From a virus: DNA of 37,115 nt. Of this stretch, positions 6,430 through 16,603 are shown piece after piece. The stretch lies in the IMG/VR virus record IMGVR_UViG_3300006480_000001, positions 1-37,115 of that record; one strand, 5' to 3'. The notes under the pieces were generated by a model that was not told the origin of the DNA, searched no databases, and saw only the letters and a list, made by a program, of their open reading frames with translations. Position 1 is the stretch's first letter. Every line of letters starts with the position of its first letter. A program made the translations under genes and the position numbers.

Positions 6430-9111
6430 TTATGTTTTCATTATATACAAGAGTGCATGGTAGGGCGGTAATGTGTCGACTGTCGCACTACCAGAACCAC
6501 TAAATGAGTGACTATGCTGTGGTCTGGCATTATGTGGACTTGGTTGTATATAACCATTACTACCGAAAACTGATTCTACACCAGTATTTCCAGATATGCT
6601 TATTGAAATAGAATCAGTTGTAGCACCACCTGTAGCTCCTACAGCATAAGCGTTATTTGCACCAACAACAAATTTATCTCTTAAATCTGGTGTACTGTTT
6701 GAGCCATCACATATTACCCATCCACTAGGAACGCTATTTACGTTACCAGACCAAAGTATTATCATGCCACTTACAAATGCTTGTGGTATTGTTATTGTTT
6801 CAAACGTAGGATCTGCTCCGTTGTTTGCTCTTAGAAACTTACCATCATTAGATGATGTACCATGTGGTAGCTTATCTAAGGTTACAGCTTGATCTGCTAA
6901 CTTAGAATTATCAACTGCATCTGTAGCTAACTTCGCTGTAGTTACCGCACCTGTCGCAATTTTTGCTGTTGTAATTCCATCAGTATTGCTAGTTGAGTCA
7001 GCAATCTTAGCTGTAGTAACTGCATTACTAGCAAGTTCAGTAGAGCCTACAGCACCAGAAGCTATTTTTGCTTGTGTTACAGCATCACTTTTAATATGAT
7101 TTGTATTAACTGCTCGTAAACTATCATCAGAAGAATGGTCAGATAAAATAGTATCTGTTACAGCATCAGGAGCTAGCTTACTTGTTACAATCGCAGTACT
7201 ACCTATTTCATTTTGTGTGACTGCACCAGTAGCTATATGTGCAGTATCTATACTGCCATCTACATAATGTTCAGAATCTATAGAGTCATCTGCAATTTTT
7301 GCACCATTTACTGCATCATTAAGAATTTTAGTTGTAGTAACTGCATCTGTTGCAATCTTAGCTTCTATTACTGATGAGTTTTGTAATATAGCAGAGCTTA
7401 CTGTGTTATTACTTGGAGTTCCAATATTAACAGTAGAACCCATTACTACTGCGTGATAGCTTGCACCAGTAGCAGGTGCAGCAGCTAACTTAACTGTACT
7501 ACCATCTAAAACAAAACCTTCTGTAGGTGTAGATGTACCAGCATTAGGTTTCTGAACTACACCTTCTATTATTAATAAAATTTGTTGTGCATTTGTAGGT
7601 GCATCACTAAGGGTAAAATTTTGTGTGCTGCCATCAAATGCAGGGCTAAGTGTAGATATAAAGAAGTTACCTATACTTTGTACTTCTTCCCACGCAGTAT
7701 TTGTACCGTTATACACAAGCATTTTACCTGTGCTTGTATTAAAGAATAAGTCTCCGTTATCTAAGCTGGTTGTAGGGTTGCTAGATCCAACTCTATATCT
7801 TTCTGCAAAATCGTTTATATCTCCACTAAGACTTACAAGATCATCTTCTCTTAAGGTTGCTTTGTGGTATGTATAGTTTTGACCTGCACCCGTAGAAACA
7901 ACAAGAAATCTTACACCAGCAGAAACAGAAGTTCCACGAAAGTTTGTAGCAATACCAGATATATTTACTGTCGTACCACCTACTGTAGTACCAGATGCAG
8001 TTCCATCAGATGCTACTACCATACCGCCAGTATCAGCAATACTTATTACGACACCTGATGCTGGTTGTGTATTAGGAAAAGAGCTTTCATTCGCTATTGC
8101 TTCTAAGCCACCAATAGGTGCTAACTGTGCAGCTACATAATCTACGATTGCACCACTTGTAGGAAATTTAGTATCGTCATCAGTTATAGTGGTTGCTTTT
8201 TGCATACCATCTATTTGATTAAGGTCTGCTATATCAGCAGTTAAAGCTGTACTGTCAGCTAATTTAGAAGCTGTACCTGATTGCATACCAGCAAGAGTAA
8301 CTAACTCTGCATCTGCTATTTCAGAAGTTGTAACTGAGTTTGCTGCAAGATGACTAGCATCAAGAGGACTACCAGCTATAAGACTTTTGATTTCTGTTAT
8401 TGTTTGATCTGCTGTTGCATTATCTTCTATTCCATTTAGTTTTGTGTGATCCGCATCAGTAAATACGTTGCTATCACTTGCTGCTTCTACTGCTGCTCTT
8501 ATCTCTGCGTTTGTTTGATCGCCAGTTGCACCTGCTTCTATACCATCAAGTTTTGAATGGTCTGCATCTGTAAAGACATTACTATCATTTGCACTATCTA
8601 CAAGTGTTCTTATTTCTGACGCTGTTTGATCTTGTGTTGCATTGTCTTCAATACCATTTAACTTGCTATGATCTGCATCTGTAAAAACATTACTATCAGT
8701 AGCAGCTTCTACTAATGTTCTTATCTCTGCTGCGGTTTGATCTCCTGTAGCTCCTTCTTCAATACCACCTAATTTATCTGTAATCTCTTGTTGAGCAAAT
8801 AATATTTGGTCACTATTATTATCAAGGTCCGTTTCTGTTAAAACACTACCATCAGCAAAGTCTACTTTCTTTGCACTTATATCTGTATCTCTTTGAAATC
8901 TAATATTGTTTGTACCAGAAGGAGGTATGTTACCAGAAGTAAAAGTAACTGATGAACCACTAATATTGTAGTGTGTGCCTAGTGTTTTAAGAACACCACC
9001 AACTGTAACATCAACTTCTGTATTTTCTAAGAAAGAAAAAGATATAGCAAAAGTGGCTGTACTACCATTTCCGTTATGAGTTTGTGATGTAGATGTGGTA
9101 TTAGTAGCCAT
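6430..9111 (-). CDS. Tail fibre protein (T7 gp17-like N-terminus, collar-type tip)
   Basis: An 893-aa fibre. The N-terminal 110 or so residues (TFAISFSFLENTEVDVTVGG; RFQRDTDISAKKVDFADGSV) match the T7 gp17 domain that anchors the fibre to the tail. Residues 113-260 are four copies of a 37-residue repeat. The middle has many AVTTAKIATGAV-type shaft repeats. The last 115 or so residues (GMIILWSGNVNSVPSGWVIC, DLRDKFVVGA) are a phage tail collar-like receptor-binding tip, with an HSHSF motif that may bind metal as the HxH motifs of T4 gp37 do. T7 gp17 is much shorter (553 aa). It lies directly after the gp16-like gene, as in T7. Confidence 0.92.
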   Translation of the reverse strand: MATNTTSTSQTHNGNGSTATFAISFSFLENTEVDVTVGGVLKTLGTHYNISGSSVTFTSGNIPPSGTNNIRFQRDTDISAKKVDFADGSVLTETDLDNNSDQILFAQQEITDKLGGIEEGATGDQTAAEIRTLVEAATDSNVFTDADHSKLNGIEDNATQDQTASEIRTLVDSANDSNVFTDADHSKLDGIEAGATGDQTNAEIRAAVEAASDSNVFTDADHTKLNGIEDNATADQTITEIKSLIAGSPLDASHLAANSVTTSEIADAELVTLAGMQSGTASKLADSTALTADIADLNQIDGMQKATTITDDDTKFPTSGAIVDYVAAQLAPIGGLEAIANESSFPNTQPASGVVISIADTGGMVVASDGTASGTTVGGTTVNISGIATNFRGTSVSAGVRFLVVSTGAGQNYTYHKATLREDDLVSLSGDINDFAERYRVGSSNPTTSLDNGDLFFNTSTGKMLVYNGTNTAWEEVQSIGNFFISTLSPAFDGSTQNFTLSDAPTNAQQILLIIEGVVQKPNAGTSTPTEGFVLDGSTVKLAAAPATGASYHAVVMGSTVNIGTPSNNTVSSAILQNSSVIEAKIATDAVTTTKILNDAVNGAKIADDSIDSEHYVDGSIDTAHIATGAVTQNEIGSTAIVTSKLAPDAVTDTILSDHSSDDSLRAVNTNHIKSDAVTQAKIASGAVGSTELASNAVTTAKIADSTSNTDGITTAKIATGAVTTAKLATDAVDNSKLADQAVTLDKLPHGTSSNDGKFLRANNGADPTFETITIPQAFVSGMIILWSGNVNSVPSGWVICDGSNSTPDLRDKFVVGANNAYAVGATGGATTDSISISISGNTGVESVFGSNGYIQPSPHNARPQHSHSFSGSGSATVDTLPPYHALLYIMKT
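8332..8775 (-). repeat. Four 111-bp coding repeats in the fibre gene
   Basis: Codons 113-260 of the gp17-like fibre contain four units of 37 residues with the core GIEDNATADQTxxEIRTLV and, in the first three, DSNVFTDADHxKL. The units differ at synonymous and non-synonymous places, so the array is old, yet could still recombine to change fibre length. The fourth copy loses the pattern after EIKSLI. Confidence 0.85.
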
Positions 9112-9113
9112 AA

Positions 9114-12100
9114 TTAATTGCCTAGGTTTTTAATTTTTTCCAAGTTTTTAAGTGTTGCTTTGGCTGTTTCATTGTTAATTATTTCCATATTAGCACCATA
9201 TTTTTTAAATAATTCTCTATTTTCTGGTAAACGTAACCATTCATTTCTTGCTTTTACTTTATAGTCTCCTACTATACCTTTTATTTTTTTTGATAGTATA
9301 GCTCTTGCATTGTCTTGAACACCAACCATAACATCTTGATTGGTTGAATCAACTTCTTCACCCATAGCAGTTTTATAAAAAGCTTTGTTCTCAGGTTTAT
9401 TTAACTCTTTGTATAATTTTACAATTAACCTTTGACCATCTTCTTTTGTATCAAAAGCTAAATACTTAATATAACTTGCATATTGTTTGCTTGTAAGTTC
9501 AATACCACTTCCTTGTATTCCTTGTCTTCTCATAAAAAACTTTTTAGGTGATTGCAAAGATATATTTAAATCATTAATAACACTAAGAACATAATTATCT
9601 TTTGTATTAGTAGCAGTAAAAGGATTTAAAATATCAAAGGTATCAGGTCCAAAACCACTAGGATATTCAACAACTGAACCTGTTAACCAGTTTCTATCAG
9701 GTTCTAAGTTTGCATTATAAAAAGGTATTGTTCTAGCTAATTCATTAAGAGTTTGTCTAAGACCTGTAAACATTTCGTCTGCTGGATAATATGTAGTATC
9801 TAATTTTGTTTTGTCTGTAGCTCTTTTGACCGATCTACCAAATCCAGCAACAGGATTTATAATATTAGCAGCCCTTCTTGCTAGTAAAGTTTGTAAGGCA
9901 TAAGGATTATGTATAGCTTCAGCAACTTCTGTAAGACCTCTAATGTAAGTTCTATCTGTTAGATTTCTTGCAATAGAAACAGTAAGTGCAGTAGCAAAAT
10001 CATTACTTTGTTGGCTTCCTATTTGTCCTTCTATGTCTATAAAATCTGCAAGAAGCATAAAAGTACCAGACCAAGGATCAAGTCTTTTATAAGAAATATA
10101 TTTATATTTTGGTTTACCACTTTTTGTCAAAACTATTTCTCCATTTGAATCTCTTACAAGAAATCTAAATGAATATGGTTGCCAGCCTTCTTCTTTCTTT
10201 TGTTTTACTAATTGTCTATTTGCTTCTATTGAGTCTCCAAATCCTACAGTATTAGGACCACCACCTGTCATAGCTATTTCTGCAAAAGGATTTTCTATAT
10301 CTCTAGCAATCAAACCAACTGAAACAGCAAATCCACCTCCTAAATACATTTCACCTCTAGCTCTTGCAGCGATATTAGGATCTGTACTTCTAAGTGCTTG
10401 CCTGTATTCTTTCATAAATAAATTTACAACAGGTGTATGTCTTATTTGTGTTTTAAAAATATTTACAGGAGTTCTTACAAAAGGAAAAACTATTCTTCCG
10501 TAAGGGTGTTGTGCAAAATTTTGTATTCTTCCAGCAATTCCTGTATTATCTAATTCTTTTGTAAATGTAGCTTCAGCAGCAAAATCTTTAGCTTTCTTAT
10601 ACATATCTTGAATACTCTTTGGCATTTTTCCAACACTACCAGTATCAACAATTTTAAATACTTTCTCTGTTTGCGTTTGAATGTATTTTTTTAATTGATC
10701 TCCTTGTAAATTTTTTCTTATTCCTTGCTCCCAAGCTTCTGCTTTTACATAAGCTCTAAAGTTTACTTGTTTTAAAAACTCGTCTTCTGTAATTAACATA
10801 CGAGAACCGAAACCATTTATTCTTCTAAAGTTGTTGTAGATAGAAGGAAGCCAAGCATCAGCTAAAAACACATCAACAAAAGGTTTTACTGTTCCTCTAG
10901 TGACAATATTTTGATCTGCAAAATTTCTTACATCTTCTGCATTTATATTTCTTGATACTCGTTGTGCATCTGAAACCATTGCACCTCTATCAAGTATATT
11001 TTCATTTACCTTAAAAGCTTTACGAGCAATATTAAAAGCATCACCTAAAGATTCACCCATATATATAAATTGTTTCCAACCTTTTATAAATTCATCAGAA
11101 TTAAATTCTGGCTTAAATATTAAATTATCTCTTCTAGCTAAAAGTGTATCTGCAAAAGAAATATCCATATCTTTTCTAAAAACAACTTTTGCAGCACCAA
11201 GAGATTGACTTAGTGGTTTCGATAAAGTATTTAAACTTGTAGATAAAAGGTTAACTATATGAGTAGGTGGACCGCTAAGAATAGAGTTGATAAATATTTC
11301 GTTAGTAAACTCTACACCTTTTAAAAGCAATCCTTTTTTAATCATGTGTTTCATAACTTCTGGATTACCACCTGCTACGTTCAAGTATTTTGTAAGTCTT
11401 GTTAGAGCTAAAGCAGCTTCTTGATCTCCTTTTTCTACTAAATCAAAAATCTTATTAAAGGTTTCATCTATCTCACTTACTCCTACGTTTTCAACAAAAT
11501 CTCTATTTATATTATTTATATTTTCTGTACCTCTTGATCTCCTACCAAAATCTTTAGCTTCTGTTACTGTATCTCTTAAATCACCTGCAATTCTTCTTGC
11601 ACCTAAAGTTTGAGAAGTAAGAGAACTGACTCCTTTATTTAAGTAGACAAGACCTTTTAATACTTTTACTTCCTTTAAAAATGCTGGTTTTATTTCTTTT
11701 ATTAAATCTGCATTTTTTGTAGCTATAGCATTATGCAAAGCAGCAGATAAATTAAAAACAGCTTCGCCATTTTTATTCATCATTTGATTTACAGATATAG
11801 TTGTAGCAGGTAAGTACCTTGGATTGTTTATTATCTTGCCATTTTTAGTTTTTTTGAAAGGACCAAATTCTTGTAAGAAAAATCTAGCAGCTTCTAAAGC
11901 TTCTCCATTTGTTTGTCTTTGAGAAGCAGCAAACATATCTCCTAAAGATACAGACCTAGCCCATTGCCCTAATTCATCTGTATCTCTAAAGTATTCAGCA
12001 ATATTTAGAAGACTATCTGTAAGCTCATCAATACCACCACCAGTTATGTTTGGGTTGAATGTAGATTCTATTTTGTCACCGACTTCTGGTACTTGTGTTG

Positions 12101-13049
12101 TATCTCCTATACCTTTACCTTTTTTTACTTCTAAAGGTTTTACTAAGTCAATAACTTTTTCATCTAATAATTCGTTACCAGCTTCATCAATACCAAGGTC
12201 TTTAAACTTTAATTTTCTTTTACGTTCTAAGGTTGATATTATTTTTGGAGCTAAAGGAGAATTTCTAAAACCTTTTAAACCCACAGCTAAACCTGTTAAA
12301 ACTTCTCCTAAAATTGCACCACCAAAAGCTTTTCTAAGTCTTGCTTCTATAGGAGATATATCATCATCAGCCTTAAATACTGATGCTGGCATTTTCAATA
12401 TGTCTATTACAGGTTCTAAAGCACCTTCATATTCATCAACCATGTTGTAAAGGTTTTGCTCAAATGGATCTTCTACAACAAAATCTGTAAGAAAACCTGC
12501 AACAAGGTTTCTTGTCCAAGGGTTTTTAATACCTTTAAGACCTTTAGTAAAGATCCCCATAGGTAATAAGAATTGAGTTATAGCTTGTGGTATCTGAAAA
12601 AATGCACCATCATCTTCTCTTTCAAAATAACTGTAATCAATAAGGTCGTTATTGTCGTATGGATTGCCAGCTAGATAGTCGTATATATCATCTGCAAACT
12701 CTACAGTTTCATTTATTGCTTTTAAAGGACCAGTTATAGCACCTCTAACTACTTGTGATGCTTTTGTTTTTGTGATTTCTTCACTTATCTCTTGTCGTTT
12801 CTCTTCTGCTTCATTTCTTATTCTTGATCTGTTTTCTAATATTTCTTCAAAACTTCTTTGATTTCCTAAAAACTTATTATCAAAAAAATCTACTACACCT
12901 GCTTGGCTTTTGTTTATAACTTTGCTGACAGCAGATAGGGGTTGATTATCAAACCTTTGAAACAAAGCATCTGTTTCTGGTGTTTCTATTTTTTTCTTTT
13001 CTTCTTCCTCTTCATTATTTAGAAGATTATTGATGTTTGAGTCTGTCAT
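9114..13049 (-). CDS. Internal virion protein (T7 gp16-like)
   Basis: A 1311-aa protein with the length (T7 gp16: 1318 aa) and position of the largest ejected core protein, which forms the channel for genome entry through the cell envelope. The N-terminus is very acidic (NNEEEEEKKK). Unlike T7 gp16, it shows no lytic transglycosylase at the N-terminus; that activity appears in the neighbouring 858-aa protein instead. Recognisable but unnamed stretches include FPFVRTPVNIFKTQIRHTP near residue 860 and WSGTFMLLADFIDIEGQI near 1000. The start ATG at 13049 is one base after the stop of the gp15-like gene. The identification rests on order, size and style. Confidence 0.85.
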   Translation of the reverse strand: MTDSNINNLLNNEEEEEKKKIETPETDALFQRFDNQPLSAVSKVINKSQAGVVDFFDNKFLGNQRSFEEILENRSRIRNEAEEKRQEISEEITKTKASQVVRGAITGPLKAINETVEFADDIYDYLAGNPYDNNDLIDYSYFEREDDGAFFQIPQAITQFLLPMGIFTKGLKGIKNPWTRNLVAGFLTDFVVEDPFEQNLYNMVDEYEGALEPVIDILKMPASVFKADDDISPIEARLRKAFGGAILGEVLTGLAVGLKGFRNSPLAPKIISTLERKRKLKFKDLGIDEAGNELLDEKVIDLVKPLEVKKGKGIGDTTQVPEVGDKIESTFNPNITGGGIDELTDSLLNIAEYFRDTDELGQWARSVSLGDMFAASQRQTNGEALEAARFFLQEFGPFKKTKNGKIINNPRYLPATTISVNQMMNKNGEAVFNLSAALHNAIATKNADLIKEIKPAFLKEVKVLKGLVYLNKGVSSLTSQTLGARRIAGDLRDTVTEAKDFGRRSRGTENINNINRDFVENVGVSEIDETFNKIFDLVEKGDQEAALALTRLTKYLNVAGGNPEVMKHMIKKGLLLKGVEFTNEIFINSILSGPPTHIVNLLSTSLNTLSKPLSQSLGAAKVVFRKDMDISFADTLLARRDNLIFKPEFNSDEFIKGWKQFIYMGESLGDAFNIARKAFKVNENILDRGAMVSDAQRVSRNINAEDVRNFADQNIVTRGTVKPFVDVFLADAWLPSIYNNFRRINGFGSRMLITEDEFLKQVNFRAYVKAEAWEQGIRKNLQGDQLKKYIQTQTEKVFKIVDTGSVGKMPKSIQDMYKKAKDFAAEATFTKELDNTGIAGRIQNFAQHPYGRIVFPFVRTPVNIFKTQIRHTPVVNLFMKEYRQALRSTDPNIAARARGEMYLGGGFAVSVGLIARDIENPFAEIAMTGGGPNTVGFGDSIEANRQLVKQKKEEGWQPYSFRFLVRDSNGEIVLTKSGKPKYKYISYKRLDPWSGTFMLLADFIDIEGQIGSQQSNDFATALTVSIARNLTDRTYIRGLTEVAEAIHNPYALQTLLARRAANIINPVAGFGRSVKRATDKTKLDTTYYPADEMFTGLRQTLNELARTIPFYNANLEPDRNWLTGSVVEYPSGFGPDTFDILNPFTATNTKDNYVLSVINDLNISLQSPKKFFMRRQGIQGSGIELTSKQYASYIKYLAFDTKEDGQRLIVKLYKELNKPENKAFYKTAMGEEVDSTNQDVMVGVQDNARAILSKKIKGIVGDYKVKARNEWLRLPENRELFKKYGANMEIINNETAKATLKNLEKIKNLGN

Positions 13050-13050
13050 G

Positions 13051-15627
13051 TTAGTTCTTTAAAAACTTTTTATAGGAGCCATTTTTGTATGCACCCCAAG
13101 CATCTAGTCCTTGTTCATCATAAAGTCGCTTGGCTGCAATTACATTAATAATAGGATCATATAACTCTTCTTCAGATTCAATATCAAACACATCTAACAA
13201 CCTTTCCCTATCATCTTTCATATTTAGTTGTAATAAACCTATAGAAAATTCTTTTTTCTTCTGTGGATCTAAACCTGATTTTACTGTATCAATCATAGGA
13301 TTACCTGCTGATTCTGCCATTGCTACAGCAGCCATGATTTTAGCAATCTCTGGCTCAAAACCTACAGCTAACAACATATCTTCTATCTTAGGTTGAGGTA
13401 TTACTTTTGTCTTGTCTGTATCTTTTAATATCACATTTAATGCTTTTATTTGATTATTTTTTTCTTCTTGCATGTTTACTCTCTCAACCATTGGTACAAT
13501 TAATTCTTGACCTGCTTGTATTAAATCTGCATTAGTAATATTGTTTGCTTCCATAATGGCTTGTACTGATGAGCCAAACTGATCTGCTAATTCGCTTAAA
13601 GTATCACCTACTTCAACAGTAACAGTAGTAGGTGAATCATCATCAGTAAAAGCACTAGCTTCAAAATCATCTATTAATAACTTCATAGGTTCATAAACCC
13701 TTGGACCTTCACCGCCAAATCCATATTCACCTGTTTGTAAAAATCTAATTATTCGATCTGCTTCTGACTTTCCAACGATATTTGTAAAGTTCATTTTTGC
13801 TTTTTCTGCTACTACTTCTTCTAGTAACTTATCTCTATTTTCTTTTGTAATACCTCCCATTCTTGTTAGTTCAGCAATAACTCTTGATTCAACTGAAGGT
13901 AGACTTGTGTTACCAAAGAAATCACCAGTTTCGTTATTGTTATTAGTTCCACTATCTGTAGCTACTCCTTCAAGTCCGCTTTGGTTTTGATTTATAAATT
14001 CTGTATTATTGTCAGGTTGTTCACTTGAAGGGTCTAGTTGTCCTTTTAATTTAGCTAGTAATTTAGCATCATATATATCTGCAAGTCTGTCATATTCTGC
14101 ATTAATCTGTCCTGTACCTGCATTTGGATTTTCTAATCTCCATTCTCTAAACTCTTGTTTAAATTCTTCAAGATTTACTTTTACAAGATTTAATTGTTCT
14201 TCTTTACCTATTGCAGAAAATATCTTTAATTGGGTATCTGATGTAAGTAAATTTTTAGATCTTCCTTCGTAAGTTGTGAAATAACTATTTAAAGGTGTTA
14301 AAATTCCTTTATCAACTGTACCTGCAAGAGTCATTAAAGTGTTTAATCTGCCTGTATTTTGGTCATCTTTAATTGTAGCTGGATCAAGAAACCAAGCCAT
14401 AGCTGCTATTCTTGCATCTGATAATGTATCAAATTGATTTTCTTGTATTTTAAATAGTAATTGACCATATCTTTCATTCGTATCGCCATCTAAAACTTGT
14501 GCATTTGAAGCTAGTTTTGTTGCAATTAATGGGTTTGCTCTTTGTAATTCTTCTAATAAATTAACTGCTTCTTCTCCTTTCCCTGCTGCATACAAAGATG
14601 CAACATTTAACATACCTAATTCTATAGCTTCTTCTTTCTGTCTTTTTGCATCTGCCCTGTCTCTTCTATCTGCTTTGTCTGTATAGTCTTCAACATCTTC
14701 TCTTAACTTATTCTCCATTTCAACGTAGTCAGGGTGTTCTAATAAAGTTAACTGTCCACTAGGACCAAAGGGAAATTGATCTGCACTTTTAAAAATTGAT
14801 AGAGCTAAATCTACATCACCAGTATCAAACCCAATTCTTTTTGCTTCAGCACTAAGACTATCTAATATTGTTTTATTTATAGCTGATCTATTTTTTGAAC
14901 TTAATCCTAATTTATTTATATCATTTTCAAATTGATCTATAGAAGCTGTTAATAATAAAAATTGATTTTTGCTTACATCATCTGAGTCTGGACCTGCTGT
15001 TTGAAAATTTATTACATTTTTAGCAAGACTAGAAGCATCAATTTTTAATTTTTCTACTTGAAACTCCTCATGTCTTTTTTCGTGAATGTCAGTTATTTTA
15101 GTTGTGGCATTTATAAGGTATGGAAAGAATTTCTTGTTAAAGGTATCACTATCTACATCACCTAAAGAATTTATAACTTCTGTTCTTGTTTCATTTAACC
15201 AATCTGAAAACTCTAATGAATCTAAAGAAAAGTTTGATAAAGGCACTCCATCTACTGTTGCACTTTCGTATTCAGTTTTAAATTTACTTTCTAAACTACC
15301 ACCTAAGATAGTAGCTTTTGTTCTTTTAAAAACCTTGTTATAAAGTCTATTACCACTAAAAAGTTTATTATCTCTTACATATTTAGATGCGTCAGCCCAA
15401 TCGTTTGTTGAGCTATCTAAAGCATCATTCATTGCTTCTTCTGATATTTCTGCTCTTCTTTCGTCAATTTTAGTTTCTATAAACTTTTCTAATACTGGAT
15501 TTATAACCTTCAAAGTTTCAGCAAGTGCCATCATATTAGTTTTAGGCAAAACCTTAACAGGTTCTACAAACGTATCAACTGGTTGTGCAAACGATTGGTA
15601 AGCAGTACTTTGAAAACTTGATGACAT
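13051..15627 (-). CDS. Internal virion protein (T7 gp15-like) with LysM and transglycosylase domains
   Basis: An 858-aa protein (T7 gp15: 747 aa). Most of it is helical and polar, as expected for an ejected core protein. The C-terminus carries a LysM-type peptidoglycan-binding domain at about 667-717 (VEVGDTLSELADQFGSS, IQAGQELIVPM) and an SLT-type lysozyme-like domain at about 750-858. Glu772 in AMAESAGNP is the likely catalytic acid, followed by FSIGLLQLNM and WGAYKNGSYKKFL, the usual SLT landmarks. The protein would open the cell wall locally during DNA ejection. In T7 this activity is on gp16. It lies between the gp14-like and gp16-like genes. Confidence 0.88.
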   Translation of the reverse strand: MSSSFQSTAYQSFAQPVDTFVEPVKVLPKTNMMALAETLKVINPVLEKFIETKIDERRAEISEEAMNDALDSSTNDWADASKYVRDNKLFSGNRLYNKVFKRTKATILGGSLESKFKTEYESATVDGVPLSNFSLDSLEFSDWLNETRTEVINSLGDVDSDTFNKKFFPYLINATTKITDIHEKRHEEFQVEKLKIDASSLAKNVINFQTAGPDSDDVSKNQFLLLTASIDQFENDINKLGLSSKNRSAINKTILDSLSAEAKRIGFDTGDVDLALSIFKSADQFPFGPSGQLTLLEHPDYVEMENKLREDVEDYTDKADRRDRADAKRQKEEAIELGMLNVASLYAAGKGEEAVNLLEELQRANPLIATKLASNAQVLDGDTNERYGQLLFKIQENQFDTLSDARIAAMAWFLDPATIKDDQNTGRLNTLMTLAGTVDKGILTPLNSYFTTYEGRSKNLLTSDTQLKIFSAIGKEEQLNLVKVNLEEFKQEFREWRLENPNAGTGQINAEYDRLADIYDAKLLAKLKGQLDPSSEQPDNNTEFINQNQSGLEGVATDSGTNNNNETGDFFGNTSLPSVESRVIAELTRMGGITKENRDKLLEEVVAEKAKMNFTNIVGKSEADRIIRFLQTGEYGFGGEGPRVYEPMKLLIDDFEASAFTDDDSPTTVTVEVGDTLSELADQFGSSVQAIMEANNITNADLIQAGQELIVPMVERVNMQEEKNNQIKALNVILKDTDKTKVIPQPKIEDMLLAVGFEPEIAKIMAAVAMAESAGNPMIDTVKSGLDPQKKKEFSIGLLQLNMKDDRERLLDVFDIESEEELYDPIINVIAAKRLYDEQGLDAWGAYKNGSYKKFLKN

Positions 15628-15631
15628 AGTT

Positions 15632-16150
15632 TTAACGATTTACAGCGATTTCGGTCTGCAAGGCACTTGCACCTGCACCCAATAATACTGATCCTAGAGA
15701 AGGTATTTGATTATATGCTTGTTGTGTCTGACTTCTGTATTGATTTCTTATATTTTGATATTGTGATTCTGTCTGCTGTATAGACCTCTTATGCTGTCTT
15801 CTTGCCGATTCTAATGATTGTCTTATAGATTCTCTATAGTTTGCTGCTTGTCTTTCGTTATCCTGTAAAATCAAACCAAAACTTACACCTGATCTTTCTG
15901 AAGCTAAGAGTGAAGCTCTAGCTTTTAAGGCATCAATACTTTTAGCAAATTTATCTTGTGCGGAAGTTTTTTCTTTATCACTTTGTTGTTCCATTAATGC
16001 TGCTTGTTTATTTCTTTTATCAGTTTCAGCATTAGCTACACCTGCCACCTCTGTTTGATATGCTTGTTCAGCAGCGTCTTGTGCAGCACCACGCATAGCA
16101 AGCCCTTGAAATAAACTTATACCAGCACTAGCACCAACAAGACTACACAT
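15632..16150 (-). CDS. Internal virion protein (T7 gp14-like)
   Basis: A 172-aa protein, similar in size and place to T7 gp14 (196 aa), an ejected protein thought to form a pore in the outer membrane. The N-terminus is small and hydrophobic (CSLVGASAGISLFQGLAM), followed by a long Gln/Ala-rich coiled-coil-like helix (residues about 20-145) and an Ala/Gly-rich end (GSVLLGAGASAL). The start is ATG at 16150, directly after the stop of the gp13-like gene. Sequence similarity to T7 gp14 is not obvious by eye; the call depends on order, length and composition. Confidence 0.82.
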   Translation of the reverse strand: MCSLVGASAGISLFQGLAMRGAAQDAAEQAYQTEVAGVANAETDKRNKQAALMEQQSDKEKTSAQDKFAKSIDALKARASLLASERSGVSFGLILQDNERQAANYRESIRQSLESARRQHKRSIQQTESQYQNIRNQYRSQTQQAYNQIPSLGSVLLGAGASALQTEIAVNR

Positions 16151-16603
16151 TTAGGCAATCCTCAAAAATTCATAGAATGGTTTTTCATGTTGACCATACT
16201 TTTCGTGATACTTTATAAAAACAAAACCGAGAGCTTCTAGCCACTTTATAGCAGCATGATTCTCTGCATATACAAAATTATATAGGAGTTTATAAGATTT
16301 CAACAAATTATCTACCCATTCTCTACCTTTTCTAATAAGTTGTATTTTATATTTTTTATTCTCAAATAGTTCATCTGTCATGATACACCATATACAACCA
16401 TCTTTTATTACTCCACATAATCCCATAGGTTGATCTTTATCACCAGCTATAGTCAATACTTTTTCGCCATACAAATAAGACAAACGCAAAGCATCTTCTG
16501 GATCTTGTCCTGTCTGATATTTACTTTCAAGTCGATCCATCATTCTCATGTTTTGACATACATAGTTAAGATCTGATAGTTTTGATTTTCTTAAATATCC
16601 CAT
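16151..16603 (-). CDS. gp13-like internal virion protein with GNAT-type fold
   Basis: A 150-aa protein with an acetyltransferase-like layout: YLRKSKLSDLNYV at the start, EKVLTIAGDKDQPMGLCGVI in the middle and NFVYAENHAAIKWLEALGFV near the end. T7 gp13 has the same C-terminal pattern (NYVW, then HIRFLKTIGAVF) and is needed for virion assembly. Whether acetyl-CoA is bound is unknown; the usual pyrophosphate-binding loop is not clear. The ATG overlaps the gp12-like stop by one base (TAATG), and the stop abuts the gp14-like start. Confidence 0.85.
   Translation of the reverse strand: MGYLRKSKLSDLNYVCQNMRMMDRLESKYQTGQDPEDALRLSYLYGEKVLTIAGDKDQPMGLCGVIKDGCIWCIMTDELFENKKYKIQLIRKGREWVDNLLKSYKLLYNFVYAENHAAIKWLEALGFVFIKYHEKYGQHEKPFYEFLRIA

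Noticed and set aside
12331-12361. CTATAGGAGA on the plus strand as a phage promoter (also near 24700)
   Set aside because: It faces against the coding strand inside conserved codons and lacks the CAC part of the core and the upstream consensus.
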